Below are positions 19,962-29,849 of a DNA stretch of 64,000 bases, one piece after another. Position 1 is the stretch's first letter. The number at the start of each line of letters is the position of its first letter. A program made the position numbers and the translations under genes. Source of the DNA: Parietichytrium sp. I65-24A (Eukaryota; Sar; Bigyra; Thraustochytrida; Thraustochytriidae); assembly GCA_012862575.1 (NCBI GenBank), contig BLSF01000009.1, positions 620,001 through 684,000 of the forward strand, in the 5' to 3' direction. The notes below the pieces were generated by a model that was not told the DNA's origin, did no database searches, and saw only the letters and a list, made by a program, of their open reading frames with translations.

Positions 19962-22900
19962 ATGTCTACTCGGGTGGCGTCCAGACCACGGCTCATGCTG
20001 TTCAAGAGCCTTCTGAACTTTGCCAAGAGGAGTGGGGCAAATGATACTGTTTCGAGCTGGAAAGGCGTGTCAGTGACTTTTCTGGAGAGTGCCTGGTCAC
20101 AGGTGCTCAGCGGCGAGTTGGGGCCGCAGGTGCGATTGTTTGTCGCCACTGACGACATTGACGATGAAGCGCCCCGTGGCACCACGTTGCAGCTGGTCGG
20201 CGGGAGCGGAAACGGAGAGCGTCGGGGGAAAACACCAACCGGAACCGTGGTCAAGTTCAAAAGAGCACAGGCAGTCGAAAAAGAGCGCCGCGACTGGACA
20301 GTAGACGACGTCCTCCTCTTTTTCAAAATCACACAGTCTTTTCCACAAAACTCTGCAACGTCATTCTTCGATCAAGTAGACCGCAAGCACAAAGGCAGGG
20401 CGTACGCTGGAGCTTTTCTCATTTGCACAGGCTCCGCGCGCTTTGGAGATCTTGTGTACGCTCTGTGCAATTTATATGGCCACGAATCTCATCGGCGATA
20501 CGTTTTCCTGCTTCCCTTGGGCTTACTCCCCCAGTTCCAGCTCGAGACAATGAAGCATCCGCACCTGCCTGTCAACGAAACAACAGCCGTCGTAGCGAAG
20601 GCGGTGGTCTCCGCACTAGTGCGTTTCGAGGAGTGCCTGGTACACATTGACAGATGGCAAGACCCTAGCGTCTTGCGAGATACATTGACGTTGACCGAGC
20701 TCTGCGCTGCAGCAAAGTCCAACATGCCACTTTGCCCGCTGCTTTCTCCGACTGAGGCGATTCGCGTCCAACGATATACCCTGCGAGCCGTACCTCAGGT
20801 GCTTTCGATCATTTCCTCGGCCAAAGACCCCATTGAAACCGCCGAATTTACACGCGCAGACTCGCAGTCCGCAGTGCGCTCTTTGTACATTGCCCTTGCA
20901 TGGCTGGCTGCCCCATGCCCCTGCCGCGCGCTTCCAGTCCCACATTCAGCTCTGAGCTGCCCTGGAAACCTGCGTGGCCCTGTCCCTGCTCGGCCGAACC
21001 CTTACACTAGACACCGTACATCGAATCCTCGTCGTGCCTCAAAATCTCGCGCTCCGCCAGTCAACGCATACTCGTTCGATGATGAGGCGTCCCAAACCGG
21101 GCGTTTGCCGGTCCGAGAGGCAAAATCGACGGGCAGTCTCCGGCCCCGTGGCGAAAGTAATGATGAGGTCTCAGAGAGGCTGAGCCATCCGCAGCAAGAC
21201 GAGCGATTTGATTCGCCCGACTCGGACTATTCTCAGCCGTCTGCCGCCGAGGCACACTATCTATGTGCATTGTTTTTGAACTGCTTGGCTGCCACAGAGG
21301 CTGCAAATCATCAACTTCATCTCGCGATTTTGCGGTCTGCCCCAGACCTCACCTCCTTACTTCCAAACGATCTACAGCAACCTCCACAGTCGACTAAGAG
21401 ACCTTTGGAACCAAGTCAGCAAGGCCGGGTAGCACCTCGTCATCGGAGTTCCCTTCGCCGAGCATTAAGCTCGTTCCTCGTGCGCGCATCGTACGCATCC
21501 TCGCGCCGCCCATCCGCCTGTTCCTCTACTTCTCCGAGTAGCTCAGATGGCCCTCTGCGTAGATGGGTCCCGAGCGAGTCAACCCACTTGCCTTGGGCCG
21601 AAGCGCGGAGATCAATAGAGGGTGGACACTACTCGAGGACTGCCTCCGGTCTGCGCTCGGGCAGCCTCCATGGATCGCAACACAGCAGCCGCACAGAATC
21701 CCTCGGGAAAGACCAAGTCGAGGCGGTAAGCCAGGCGGATTTGCTTGAGCAGTCCATGCTTCATTTCCAGCGGCAGCCTTCATCGAACGAGGATGCCGAC
21801 GCTCCGCATCGCGCGAGAATTCTCTCGTGGCTCAATGATACCTCGTCTGTGTCCTCAGCTTCCACGTCCTCCTCGCACAAGTCCAATTTCAACTCCGCCA
21901 AGTCCGTCAGCAGTAAAAGGAGCACAAAGATCGAGCGAGGCGAGACTCGATCCCACAAGTCTAAAAGTGCTTCACGCTCCTCGAACTCTAGTAAAGGAGG
22001 GGCTGCTGAGCAAGAAGCTCTGTTGGAAAGGCCGGAAGAAGATAACCGCTACGAGCTGTTGGATCGCGAGCGTTTTTCTGCTGCCCCGAGTGACGCTTTC
22101 TACTCGGCTCGGAGTAGTACTGGTGAATCTTCCGCTCGGTTTGTGAGTGCGCGGGAGTTCTCAGCCTCTTCGACCACGGAAATGGCAGGTTCTGCTGAAC
22201 ATCCAGCGCCCACAAAAGTAGAAGAAGGCAGAGCTCGAACGGATACTCTCACATCTTCGAGCGAAAAATCAAGAACCAACACGGCACGGCGCCGCGGAAC
22301 TGGGATCGTGAGTGCAGTCGTTGCACGATTGAAATCAGGCGTACCACGAGACCGCGTGTCATCATCCACATCGTCTACATCATCGTCGGGGAAGGTGGGT
22401 CGTGAGTCTCGGGGGGCATGGTTTCTGTCAGGCCTATTCAATGCCTTGGCCCCTAATCGCAACCAAGTTCCTGCGCGCCTCGAGAGCGACATCGACCATG
22501 ACGACACACTCTCGTGGAGACTTGACGACGATCCTGAGGACGATGAAGACAATACTGCTCGTTCCTCCGCGTCTGTGCCAAGGGCTCGTGCTCGTGCACC
22601 ACAAAGTGTTCCTCCCACGCCTGCAAACAGCATGGCCAGCAAATTCTCGCTTGGAGCATTTTACGCTCCTGAAGACGGCATGACGAATACCTCGTTATCA
22701 TCTGCATCTCCGCAACTGTTTCCTGCCGTGCCCAGCACCTGCTCGGTGGCAGCTCGATCCCACCGGTCGCAGAAATCTCAAAACTCACAGAGGTCTCGTA
22801 AGGCAAGCGGGCGCAGTAGCATGCATTCTACGCTTGCCTTGGCCAAATCAAGCAGCTCGAGTCGCTCCAAGGCCACCACATCGTTCAACAGGTCGTCACA

Positions 22901-23093
22901 TCACACTTCTTCTTCTGCTGCGGTGCCGAAAAGCTTAGGTTCCGCGAGCAGGCGTGGCACCGCTACTTCCGCTGCATCAAAGCGCACTGGACGTAGCAGC
23001 AGGATCACCAGCGGCATCAGCACCAACAGCCAAAGCGGCTGGGACGAGCTTGACGAGCTTGAGGCGCTCAGACGTACAAGCTGTGGCAACTAG
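19962..23093 (+). CDS. Unknown protein, structured N-terminus and long Ser-rich tail
   Basis: 1043 residues from the first in-frame ATG (19962). Residues about 20-300 look globular, with hydrophobic strands and helices (AGAFLICTGSARFGDLVYAL, HRRYVFLLPLGLL, CLVHIDRWQDPSVLRDTLTLTELCAA). The last segment weakly recalls the strand-plus-helix '...W.DP..L.R.W.L.E' unit of the TIR-like module found in protist kinesin-light-chain-like TPR proteins; this is only a resemblance. From about residue 330 to the end the protein is rich in Ser, Arg, Ala and Glu (RSSHH, SSSTSSTSSSG), consistent with a disordered, phosphorylatable tail, without membrane segments or repeats of fixed length. No function is assigned. 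It lies 576 bases upstream of epsilon-tubulin on the same strand. Confidence 0.65.
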   Translation: MSTRVASRPRLMLFKSLLNFAKRSGANDTVSSWKGVSVTFLESAWSQVLSGELGPQVRLFVATDDIDDEAPRGTTLQLVGGSGNGERRGKTPTGTVVKFKRAQAVEKERRDWTVDDVLLFFKITQSFPQNSATSFFDQVDRKHKGRAYAGAFLICTGSARFGDLVYALCNLYGHESHRRYVFLLPLGLLPQFQLETMKHPHLPVNETTAVVAKAVVSALVRFEECLVHIDRWQDPSVLRDTLTLTELCAAAKSNMPLCPLLSPTEAIRVQRYTLRAVPQVLSIISSAKDPIETAEFTRADSQSAVRSLYIALAWLAAPCPCRALPVPHSALSCPGNLRGPVPARPNPYTRHRTSNPRRASKSRAPPVNAYSFDDEASQTGRLPVREAKSTGSLRPRGESNDEVSERLSHPQQDERFDSPDSDYSQPSAAEAHYLCALFLNCLAATEAANHQLHLAILRSAPDLTSLLPNDLQQPPQSTKRPLEPSQQGRVAPRHRSSLRRALSSFLVRASYASSRRPSACSSTSPSSSDGPLRRWVPSESTHLPWAEARRSIEGGHYSRTASGLRSGSLHGSQHSSRTESLGKDQVEAVSQADLLEQSMLHFQRQPSSNEDADAPHRARILSWLNDTSSVSSASTSSSHKSNFNSAKSVSSKRSTKIERGETRSHKSKSASRSSNSSKGGAAEQEALLERPEEDNRYELLDRERFSAAPSDAFYSARSSTGESSARFVSAREFSASSTTEMAGSAEHPAPTKVEEGRARTDTLTSSSEKSRTNTARRRGTGIVSAVVARLKSGVPRDRVSSSTSSTSSSGKVGRESRGAWFLSGLFNALAPNRNQVPARLESDIDHDDTLSWRLDDDPEDDEDNTARSSASVPRARARAPQSVPPTPANSMASKFSLGAFYAPEDGMTNTSLSSASPQLFPAVPSTCSVAARSHRSQKSQNSQRSRKASGRSSMHSTLALAKSSSSSRSKATTSFNRSSHHTSSSAAVPKSLGSASRRGTATSAASKRTGRSSRITSGISTNSQSGWDELDELEALRRTSCGN

Positions 23094-23355
23094 GCGCTCT
23101 CTTCCCTCGACGAGCTCTTCATTCTGTCAAATAAAAACGAAGGTCCATGTCACGAGAAGCCAGCGCTCAGGAGCAACAATCCCAATCCCGAACCCGTCCA
23201 GCTGCCTGCCCTCGCACTTCCTTTCGCCGGTGCATCATCCATGTCGCCCCCGCCCACACATTTCAACTCGAGCTAGGACAAAGGACAAAGGACAGGACGC
23301 CTTGGACGCCTGTCGACTTTCGTCCATGCCTCAGTGTTCCTTCCCTCCCGAAACC

Positions 23356-23365
23356 TATATATATA
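23356..23365 (+). promoter_or_regulatory. Possible TATA element upstream of epsilon-tubulin
   Basis: Five TA dinucleotides about 305 bases upstream of the start codon. The distance would need a long leader, so support is weak. Confidence 0.25.
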
Positions 23366-23607
23366 GACATCCATCTTGTGTTTCTTGTGTTCTCATTTAT
23401 TCTCATTTCCCACATTTGTTTCGCTCGTCCGCACTGTGCCGTAAGTCTCAACTTGCTTCGTCGTCAACTTGGTCAACTTGGTCAACTTGGCCGCAGAACA
23501 CCGTGGAAACTCCACTTGTACATGAAGAGTCTTGGCGCTTGGCGTGCGTGAGCAAGGTCCAAGAGATGGTGCAGCAGCGCGAGCGAGGCGGGAGACAGCA
23601 ACAGCGA

Positions 23608-23637
23608 TAGGGAGATAGGGAGATAGGGAGATAGGTG
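23608..23637 (+). repeat. (GATAGGGA)n tandem repeat
   Basis: About four octamer units ending roughly 30 bases before the epsilon-tubulin ATG, therefore probably in its 5' leader. Confidence 0.9.
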
Positions 23638-23669
23638 GCAAGAGAGGGAGGCTGGCGAGATAGAGATAG

Positions 23670-25243
23670 ATGGTGCGCGAAGTGGTGACGGTGCAAGTGG
23701 GCCAGTGCGGTAACCAGATTGGAAGATGCTTCTGGGACTTGGTGCTGAAGGAGCACGCGGCGGTGGCGAAGGATGGCGCGTTTGACGAGGCTATGAGCTC
23801 GTACTTTAGGAATGTCGATGCCCGGACGGGGCAGGACTTGAACGGGGACAAGCAAAAGATTAAGTGCCTGAAAGCGAGGGCGGTGCTGGTGGATACGGAA
23901 GAAGGCGTGCTCTCGCAAACGCTCGCGTCGCCGCTTGGGGAGCTGTTCGACAGTAATGAATTCATCAAAGGAGTGTCGGGCGCGGGCAATAACTTTGCGC
24001 ACGGGTTTTACGGGTACGGGGAGGAGTACGGAGCCAGAATTGTCGAGTCAGTGGCCAAAGTGGTGGAAAAGTGCGACTCACTCCAAGCTTTCTTCCTACT
24101 GCACTCCACAGGAGGAGGCACTGGGTCCGGGCTCGGCACAAGGATTCTCGAGCTGCTTTCCGATAACTTTCGGGAAAAGTTTCGGTTCGCGGCAAGTGTT
24201 CTTCCGTAAGTGTTGTAGGGTTGTTGAGTTGCGGGGGGGGAGGGGGCTTCGCATCCTTCGCATCCTTCGCTTCTTTCGCATTGCCCGTGTTTCACTAACT
24301 CAGTTTGTGCCCTCCTACTAGAGCTGCGGATGATGATGTGGTCACTTCCCCGTACAATGCTGCATTTGCGCTGGAGCAGCTCCGCGAGAACGCGGACTGC
24401 GTCTTCCCAATGGACAACCAAGCTCTCATAGATATTTGTAATCTAGTGCAATCAAAACGAGCAAAGAAATCAACGGTTGCGTCCGTGTCTGAACGGCCAG
24501 GCCAAACCGGGAAAGAGGCTCGCGGTGGCCGCAGAGGCGGCTCCAAAGAAGGTGGCCGTAAAATGTCTAGCGACGGACCCCCTTTCGATGACATGAATTC
24601 GATAGCAGGGCACATGTTGTCCAATCTAACTTGCTGCGCACGCTTCCACGGCAAAATGAACGTAGACATCAGCGAGTTGAGTAACAACCTTGTTCCGTTT
24701 CCGCGGCGTCAATTCATAGTTTCAAGTTTGAGTCCTCTCTACACGCCCGCAGACGCCTCGTATTCATCTCTTCTACCTCGGCAAGTCGACCAGGCGTTTG
24801 CTGGTACACAGGCTCGTCAAAATCAACTCTTGACTTGTGACCCTTCCAATGGCCAATACTTTGCCTGTGCTATTTTCACACGTGGAGCTGTGAACCTTTT
24901 CGATATAAATCGAAACATTGAGAAGCTTGCAAGTCAGATAGACCTCGTGCATTGGAATCGTGAAGGATTTAAGATTGGACACTGCAACGTAGCACCTGTT
25001 GGCCAGCCACTCTCAATCCTCACTCTTTCAAACAACTCTTGCATTCGTAAAGTATTTCAGGACATGGAAAGCCGATTCTCAAGCCTGTATGGAGGACGTC
25101 GAAAGGCATTTACTCATCATTATACTCAATATTGCGAGCCGGACAGGTTTGATCAAGTGCGGGAAACGATGCTGCAATTGGTCGAAGACTATGCACCTGT
25201 GGCGGCTACTGAGACCTCTTCACGAATAAGAGTATTAAGCTGA
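23670..25243 (+). CDS. TUBE1: Epsilon-tubulin
   Basis: Two exons, 23670-24205 and 24322-25243, joined inside a proline codon across a 116-base GT-AG intron; the protein is 485 residues (family about 475). The N-terminus VTVQVGQCGNQIG and the tubulin signature GGGTGSGLGT are present. It is epsilon rather than alpha, beta, gamma or delta because of family-typical segments: CFWDLxLxEHA, SSYFRNVD, KARAVLVDTEEGV, DDDVVTSPYNAAFALEQL, ENADCVFPMDNQAL. Epsilon-tubulin is needed for triplet microtubules and centriole stability and is found in organisms with centrioles or basal bodies. Residues about 230-260 contain an unusual basic, Gly-rich stretch (SKEGGRK and GGRRGG) between the NQALIDIC helix and DDMNSIAGHM; insertions at this point occur in the family, but its exact sequence looks lineage-specific. 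Confidence 0.93.
24206..24321 (+). other. Intron in epsilon-tubulin gene
   Basis: GTAAGT donor, CTACTAG acceptor, 116 bases; contains a G-rich run of nine G. Splicing is phase 2 and rebuilds the conserved SVLPAADDD junction. Confidence 0.93.
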
Positions 25244-25457
25244 GGGCCTTTGTCCTTCCCCCAAAATGAAGTTGTCAAAAAATAACGTTGATCTTGTGTA
25301 AGTATTTGATGTTAAACCCAAACAGCGGTATTGGCACAGTTGGGTTTTTTCGATACACTTTCGTTCTCAGCCAAACAAAGGGCCGGAAGAGCGCAAGTAA
25401 GGTAGAGAAAGAAGATTTTCCAGTCTCTGACTCTCCAATCAATAGAGTCTATGCTTG

Positions 25458-27593
25458 CTAAAGCTCGTCATGTGTGCCATCAGGACGAGGCGATTGGTCG
25501 CCTACTTTCCTTTGGTGGACAGTGTTTACTATGACATTCGGTGAATCTGGAACCAGTTCCTTCACAAAGGCCGCTAAGGTTGCCTCGGTGATATCACTGA
25601 TTGCGAGATCGACCTGCCCAGATGCGGAGGGAAGCGAAAAGATTTCTCCTGCCAAGTCCTCCTCATCGTCGACGTGCACTGCCCTGATGTAGCGCCCGCC
25701 ATGTTCAGGCTCATTCTCTATCCTTAAAAACTCTAGAGCAAACTCCTGATCAGAGTCGTTGGTATCAATAAAGGCAAAATACATCTCGTGGGTCCTGAAA
25801 TTCTTTGCAAACGCCCTAAAGACTGGGTAGGTGCGATCGTTCCGAGGCGCAATGAGAAAAACGAATGTATTTGCTCCGTGACCAATGGCGTCGTCCAGGA
25901 ACTCGTCCGTAAACTCCGCCACCGGAGGAGAAGCGATGATTCTGAATGCAGTCCGAAGAAGGGCTTCAACCTTCCAGTCCGAGTAGGACTTGTCAGTCAG
26001 TAATCCAATGCCATCTTCGCGGAACGCCAAGAATGCCACGTCTGCAGTACTGTCCTTTACGTACTTGTCCCACACGCTTGGGTCAGCGTTTCGAACGACG
26101 GTGACCGGAAATGTGAGTCCATAGGCAGCACTCTCCAGCAGTTCGCTGGGCTCGCCTTGAAGACCATTTCGAAAGAGAAGCAGAGCTTCCGTCGTGCCTT
26201 CTTCCTGATTTTTCTTCTCCATCGCTTCCACCCTCTCAAGCTCAATGCTGTCTAGAACGGCCTCCCAGGTTGGCTGAGTCATCAGCTTAACCCAAGCAAA
26301 CATTTCCTTGTAGTTGTCGTGGTCTGACATTTTCGCTAAGGACTGCTTGCCATTCCGAAACCAGATGAGCTCTGGATAGCCCTCCACGTCATATCTTTCT
26401 GCCAACTCCTCTTCCACAGTGGCATCGACGCTGGCGATAATAATTCCAGCATCGTTGAGCTCCGTGTTCACCAAGTGAGCGAGCTTCTCGTACTCTGGGG
26501 CCAGGCGTTTACAGAACGTACACCAAGGAGCAAAGAACTCGACCAAAACAAAAGATGTCTTCGCGAGGACCTGATCAAAATTCGCGCCAGTGAGCTTCTT
26601 CACCGCGCTTTTGATGTACGACGAGTTGCGAATGAAAGTGTCGAGCTTGTCGTGATACATCTCGTCCATGGGAAGGTTTGGGCTCTGATCGTCCTCGTAC
26701 TCATCATACTCATCATCATCATCATCATCGTCGTCGTCGTCGTCGTCGTCGTCATCAGCGCCATCGAGGTCGGAGAGGTCGGGAAGCGAGAGCAGATCAG
26801 GCAGCGACAGAAAATCGACCCCTCTGGCGACCGATTTAAACACAAAGATCGCCTCCACGAGGTCCGACTCTAGCTGCACGCCGCGTTTCGCGAGTAATTC
26901 AAAGACATCTGCTGCGCCGCCATTGGCCTCGTATACGGCAAACTTCTTCTGCGACTCATCTGCGGTCGCAATGCGTTCAAAAGCCCTCACGGCGTCCTTG
27001 GACCTCTTTCTTGACTGCAGCGCCAAGAGCACCATCACATCATCCGCGACCACCGTCTCCTGCATCGCGACAAACTTCCCCAGCGCGTCGCGCGACGTAA
27101 TGGCCGCAGCCCTTGCTCCTCCCGCGCGCTTCCTGACGAAGTTCGCGATGCCATCTTCTGACCTGCTCGCATCAAACTCTTCCCTCTTTCCGGACTTATC
27201 CACCCACACCAACGTGGGGAATCCTTGCACTTGAAACCCATTCGCTTCCACCTCCGCCGCATACTCGTCCGCGTCCACCTCCAGAAATGCCGTGCTTTGC
27301 ATCATCCCTGCGTCTTCCAGCGTCTTCGTCCGTTGCAGCGCAGCTTCCATTTCCGGCCCAAGCTCCGCGCAGTGCCCGCACCACGGCGCTTTGAACGCCA
27401 CCAGTGCGTGTTTGCCCTCTTTTGCAAGCTGCGAAAGACGGTCTCCCAGCAAGGGACCCTCCACCACCTCCACTGTCCCCGCCGCGGACACCGCCATGCC
27501 AAACATGCCAAACATGTTAAAGATGTTAAACATGTCAAACATGGCCAAGATGGCCACCAGCCGGGCCCAGACGGTTAACCCCGGGCGCCTCAT
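25458..27593 (-). CDS. ER protein disulfide isomerase-like protein, two thioredoxin domains, HDEL
   Basis: 711 residues, ATG at 27593. Residues 1-38 form a signal peptide of unusual composition, with repeated Met-Phe pairs (MFDMFNIFNMFGMFGM). Two thioredoxin-type catalytic domains are visible: WCGHC (active-site Cys at 72 and 75) and WCTFC (about 358-361). They are separated by non-catalytic thioredoxin-like domains and an Asp-only run (about 279-295) that precedes DEYDEYEDD. Two further thioredoxin-like domains follow the second active site. The last four residues are HDEL, the ER retrieval signal. The layout a-b-b'-(acidic linker)-a-b-b' suggests an internal duplication of a PDI-like unit. 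CGHC is a strong isomerase/oxidase site; CTFC is atypical and may have a different redox potential. It is convergent with epsilon-tubulin. Confidence 0.9.
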   Translation of the reverse strand: MRRPGLTVWARLVAILAMFDMFNIFNMFGMFGMAVSAAGTVEVVEGPLLGDRLSQLAKEGKHALVAFKAPWCGHCAELGPEMEAALQRTKTLEDAGMMQSTAFLEVDADEYAAEVEANGFQVQGFPTLVWVDKSGKREEFDASRSEDGIANFVRKRAGGARAAAITSRDALGKFVAMQETVVADDVMVLLALQSRKRSKDAVRAFERIATADESQKKFAVYEANGGAADVFELLAKRGVQLESDLVEAIFVFKSVARGVDFLSLPDLLSLPDLSDLDGADDDDDDDDDDDDDDDEYDEYEDDQSPNLPMDEMYHDKLDTFIRNSSYIKSAVKKLTGANFDQVLAKTSFVLVEFFAPWCTFCKRLAPEYEKLAHLVNTELNDAGIIIASVDATVEEELAERYDVEGYPELIWFRNGKQSLAKMSDHDNYKEMFAWVKLMTQPTWEAVLDSIELERVEAMEKKNQEEGTTEALLLFRNGLQGEPSELLESAAYGLTFPVTVVRNADPSVWDKYVKDSTADVAFLAFREDGIGLLTDKSYSDWKVEALLRTAFRIIASPPVAEFTDEFLDDAIGHGANTFVFLIAPRNDRTYPVFRAFAKNFRTHEMYFAFIDTNDSDQEFALEFLRIENEPEHGGRYIRAVHVDDEEDLAGEIFSLPSASGQVDLAISDITEATLAAFVKELVPDSPNVIVNTVHQRKVGDQSPRPDGTHDEL
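26708..26757 (-). repeat. (GAT/GAC)n repeat coding for polyaspartate
   Basis: Trinucleotide repeat inside the PDI-like gene, switching from ATC to GTC units on the plus strand, that encodes the run of Asp residues. Confidence 0.9.
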
Positions 27594-27689
27594 CCTGCGA
27601 CTCGAGCGTGACTCGACTGTGAATCGCGTGTGAATCGCGTGTGGATCGATTGATTGAAAGGGATCTCACTTTGGATGAGAGGGACAAAC

Positions 27690-27704
27690 ACACACACACA
27701 AACA

Positions 27705-27736
<32 letters not shown>
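27690..27736 (+). repeat. CA/GATA/GA microsatellite
   Basis: Short CA run followed by GATA and GA dinucleotide units, about 40 bases upstream of the leader side of the PDI-like gene. Confidence 0.85.
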
Positions 27737-27797
27737 CGCAGTGAAGGGTCGTCCCTCGCGACACGCCGTTGGCTTTGCGGAACGGTTTTGCCATCGT

Positions 27798-27990
27798 ACT
27801 GTCTGAGTAGTCTGAGTAGATCTGAGTAGACTGAGTAGATATCTGAGTAATCTGAGTAGCCTGAGTCAACTGAGTCATAACATGTCATAACTCATCATCT
27901 GAGTTAATGTTATCTGAGTTATCCTGAGTCTGAGTTGTCTGAGTTGTCTGAGTAGACTGAGTCTGAGAGTGTAAATGAGTGTAAATGAGT
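27798..27990 (+). repeat. Degenerate CTGAGTAG-type satellite
   Basis: About twenty imperfect 8-11 base units sharing TGAGT, with spacers AG, CAA, TAT and others, ending in three units of GTGTAAATGA. It lies 205-400 bases upstream of the PDI-like ATG (minus strand). Confidence 0.85.
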
Positions 27991-28115
27991 GTAAGCTTAT
28001 AAGACTGTGATAGTGTCTGTATATTGTTGACGTGAGAGCTTACACTTACCGGTGTTTTATTCAGTCGGGTAGACAACTAACCAGAGCCCAAGTCTTGAAT
28101 AGTCTTGACTTTGGC

Positions 28116-28155
28116 GAAGTGACAGCGTAAACAAACCCTATCGGAAGTGGGGAGG
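28116..28155 (+). repeat. Partial copy of the MITE-like repeat
   Basis: Right-half copy: GAAGTG, AGCGTAAACAAACCCTA, TCGGAAG and GTGGGG in the same order as in the other copies, with a few bases lost. Confidence 0.65.
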
Positions 28156-28633
28156 CGATGAACAGCTTGGGGAAAAACGATTGCTCGCGTCAAGCTCACT
28201 ACAAGCTGTAAGACACCTTCGCCCATCGGCGGTCCAAAATCCGGCAACTGTTTCCAGCACCTGTATGTGCGCCTTGCTCACTTGGTCTCAGGCCAGAAAT
28301 GAAAAGCACAGTCCTGAGTGTTGGATCCCTCGCGTAGCTGCCTGCCATGGATCATAGATGATCGATCAATGATCTATCTTGGACTCACTCGCGAACCTTT
28401 TAGCGCGTGTGTATTCCGAGAGTCTTGTGTTTTTGTAACATGTACGTGAACATTGTGTCTTTATGTCTATGTTTCTACAAAACGAAAGACAGACAATATA
28501 CTTCCACGGAAACCCGTCCAGCTTGGACTCAACTTGAAAGCTTACACCCAAAAGCAGTATGTTAGAAAAAGCCGAACAATGTTCTGAATTCTGGAACCGG
28601 AAGTTGGAGACATGAACGCCGTGAACGCTGTGC

Positions 28634-28687
28634 AAGTGAAGCCACGAAGTGCAGCGTAAACAAACCCTATCGGAAGGTGGGGTGAAC
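28634..28687 (+). repeat. Partial copy of the MITE-like repeat between 13-base direct repeats
   Basis: The segment with GCCACGAAGTGCAGCG, AAACAAACCC and GGAAGGTGGGG is flanked on both sides by GTGAACGCTGTGC (28621-28633 and 28682-28694). The direct repeat looks like a target-site duplication or a slippage product. Confidence 0.65.
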
Positions 28688-29849
28688 GCTGTGCTCGCTC
28701 ATGCTCGCTCGCTGACATGGGGAACAGTTTCCCCCCCTCCCCATCCCTCCCCCCTCTCCTTCGGTGCACTAAGCTTTGTATGCCGGGTGTACTAGGCACG
28801 GCTTCCCGCTTAGCCAAATGCAGAGCACAAATAGCACGAATGCCAGCAGTCCCTCAGAATTGATTTTCGCTCACAGACAGAGCTGTGAAGTGAATGAATT
28901 GAATGTGACTGAGAATTGACTGTGATTTGATTGAAAAACTGGCCACGAAAGGGTTGTTTATCATGGTGGACAAATGGAAAAGCGGGGGAGGGAGCGCTTC
29001 TTCATGCTTGCTCGCTCGCCGTGACTGCCAAATCTAGGCTCACATCTACAGGTGCTTTCTCTCTCCAAAATGCGGAAATCTTTTGTGCTCACACACAAAC
29101 AGGTGCTTGCATGCGTTCTAAAATCGTCACCGTCCTCCAGCGCCGTGCTGTTCTGGTATTCGTCGACAGATATGTGTTTTGAAAGTACTGCACGATTCGA
29201 ATCAACTATAAGAACAGAAAGGGAGGAGAATGAGACCGACTGGAGACACCTGAGATTGCAATTCACGGCAGCACGTGACTAATTCGGTCCCGTGTCCTTT
29301 GCTCAGAGTGTGGTGGGATCCAGAGGCATGCGCCAAGGACAGGAGGGAAAAGAATGTTAGCTTACTATTGTGTTAAGCCGCGCAGTAGTCCTCTGTTTTT
29401 AGAGCAGGAAAGTGGATCTTCTTTGCACACACATCTCTGCTCACTCTCTCGCGTCCGTACTATTACTACTCTCCTTTCTCACCAACAAACAGAAAACTAT
29501 AGAAGAAAACTGTGTCTCTGTGACTCGTAACGTAATTAATAGTATAGTGCGATTTGGAAGAAACCAACCAAAATGAACTTGGAATGCCTCCCTCTTCTGG
29601 AGTTTCCGAGGAGGCGCCCAAGGTGTCCAAGGCGCCAAGGAGTGTGTTTTCATACAAGCTATTCCTGGTTGTTGTGGCCAGTCCCAAGCCCGGGCGTAGT
29701 ATCCTTGTGCACGAGAAGGCATGTTGGCATATTGGAGAATGACCGACCGACTGCACTCGTGGCTAGCTTTTGACTGACTATGGGTTCACAGTTATTAATT
29801 AACGATACCTACCTTTACACATCATCGGAATCCTAGCTTTCCAAGGGCA

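Larger units (their letters stand above)
23094..23669. other. Intergenic region upstream of epsilon-tubulin
   Basis: Carries a TATATATATA run (23356-23365) about 300 bases before the ATG and a tandem GATAGGGA repeat (about 23608-23637) just before the start codon. No separate gene seen. Confidence 0.6.

Noticed and set aside
23670-25243. Gamma- or beta-tubulin as identity of the tubulin gene
   Set aside because: The CFWDLxLxEHA, SYFRNVD, DDDVVTSPYN and FPMDNQAL segments fit epsilon-tubulin, not the others.
26708-26757. Trinucleotide repeat as an intergenic microsatellite
   Set aside because: It lies inside the PDI-like gene in frame and codes for Asp.
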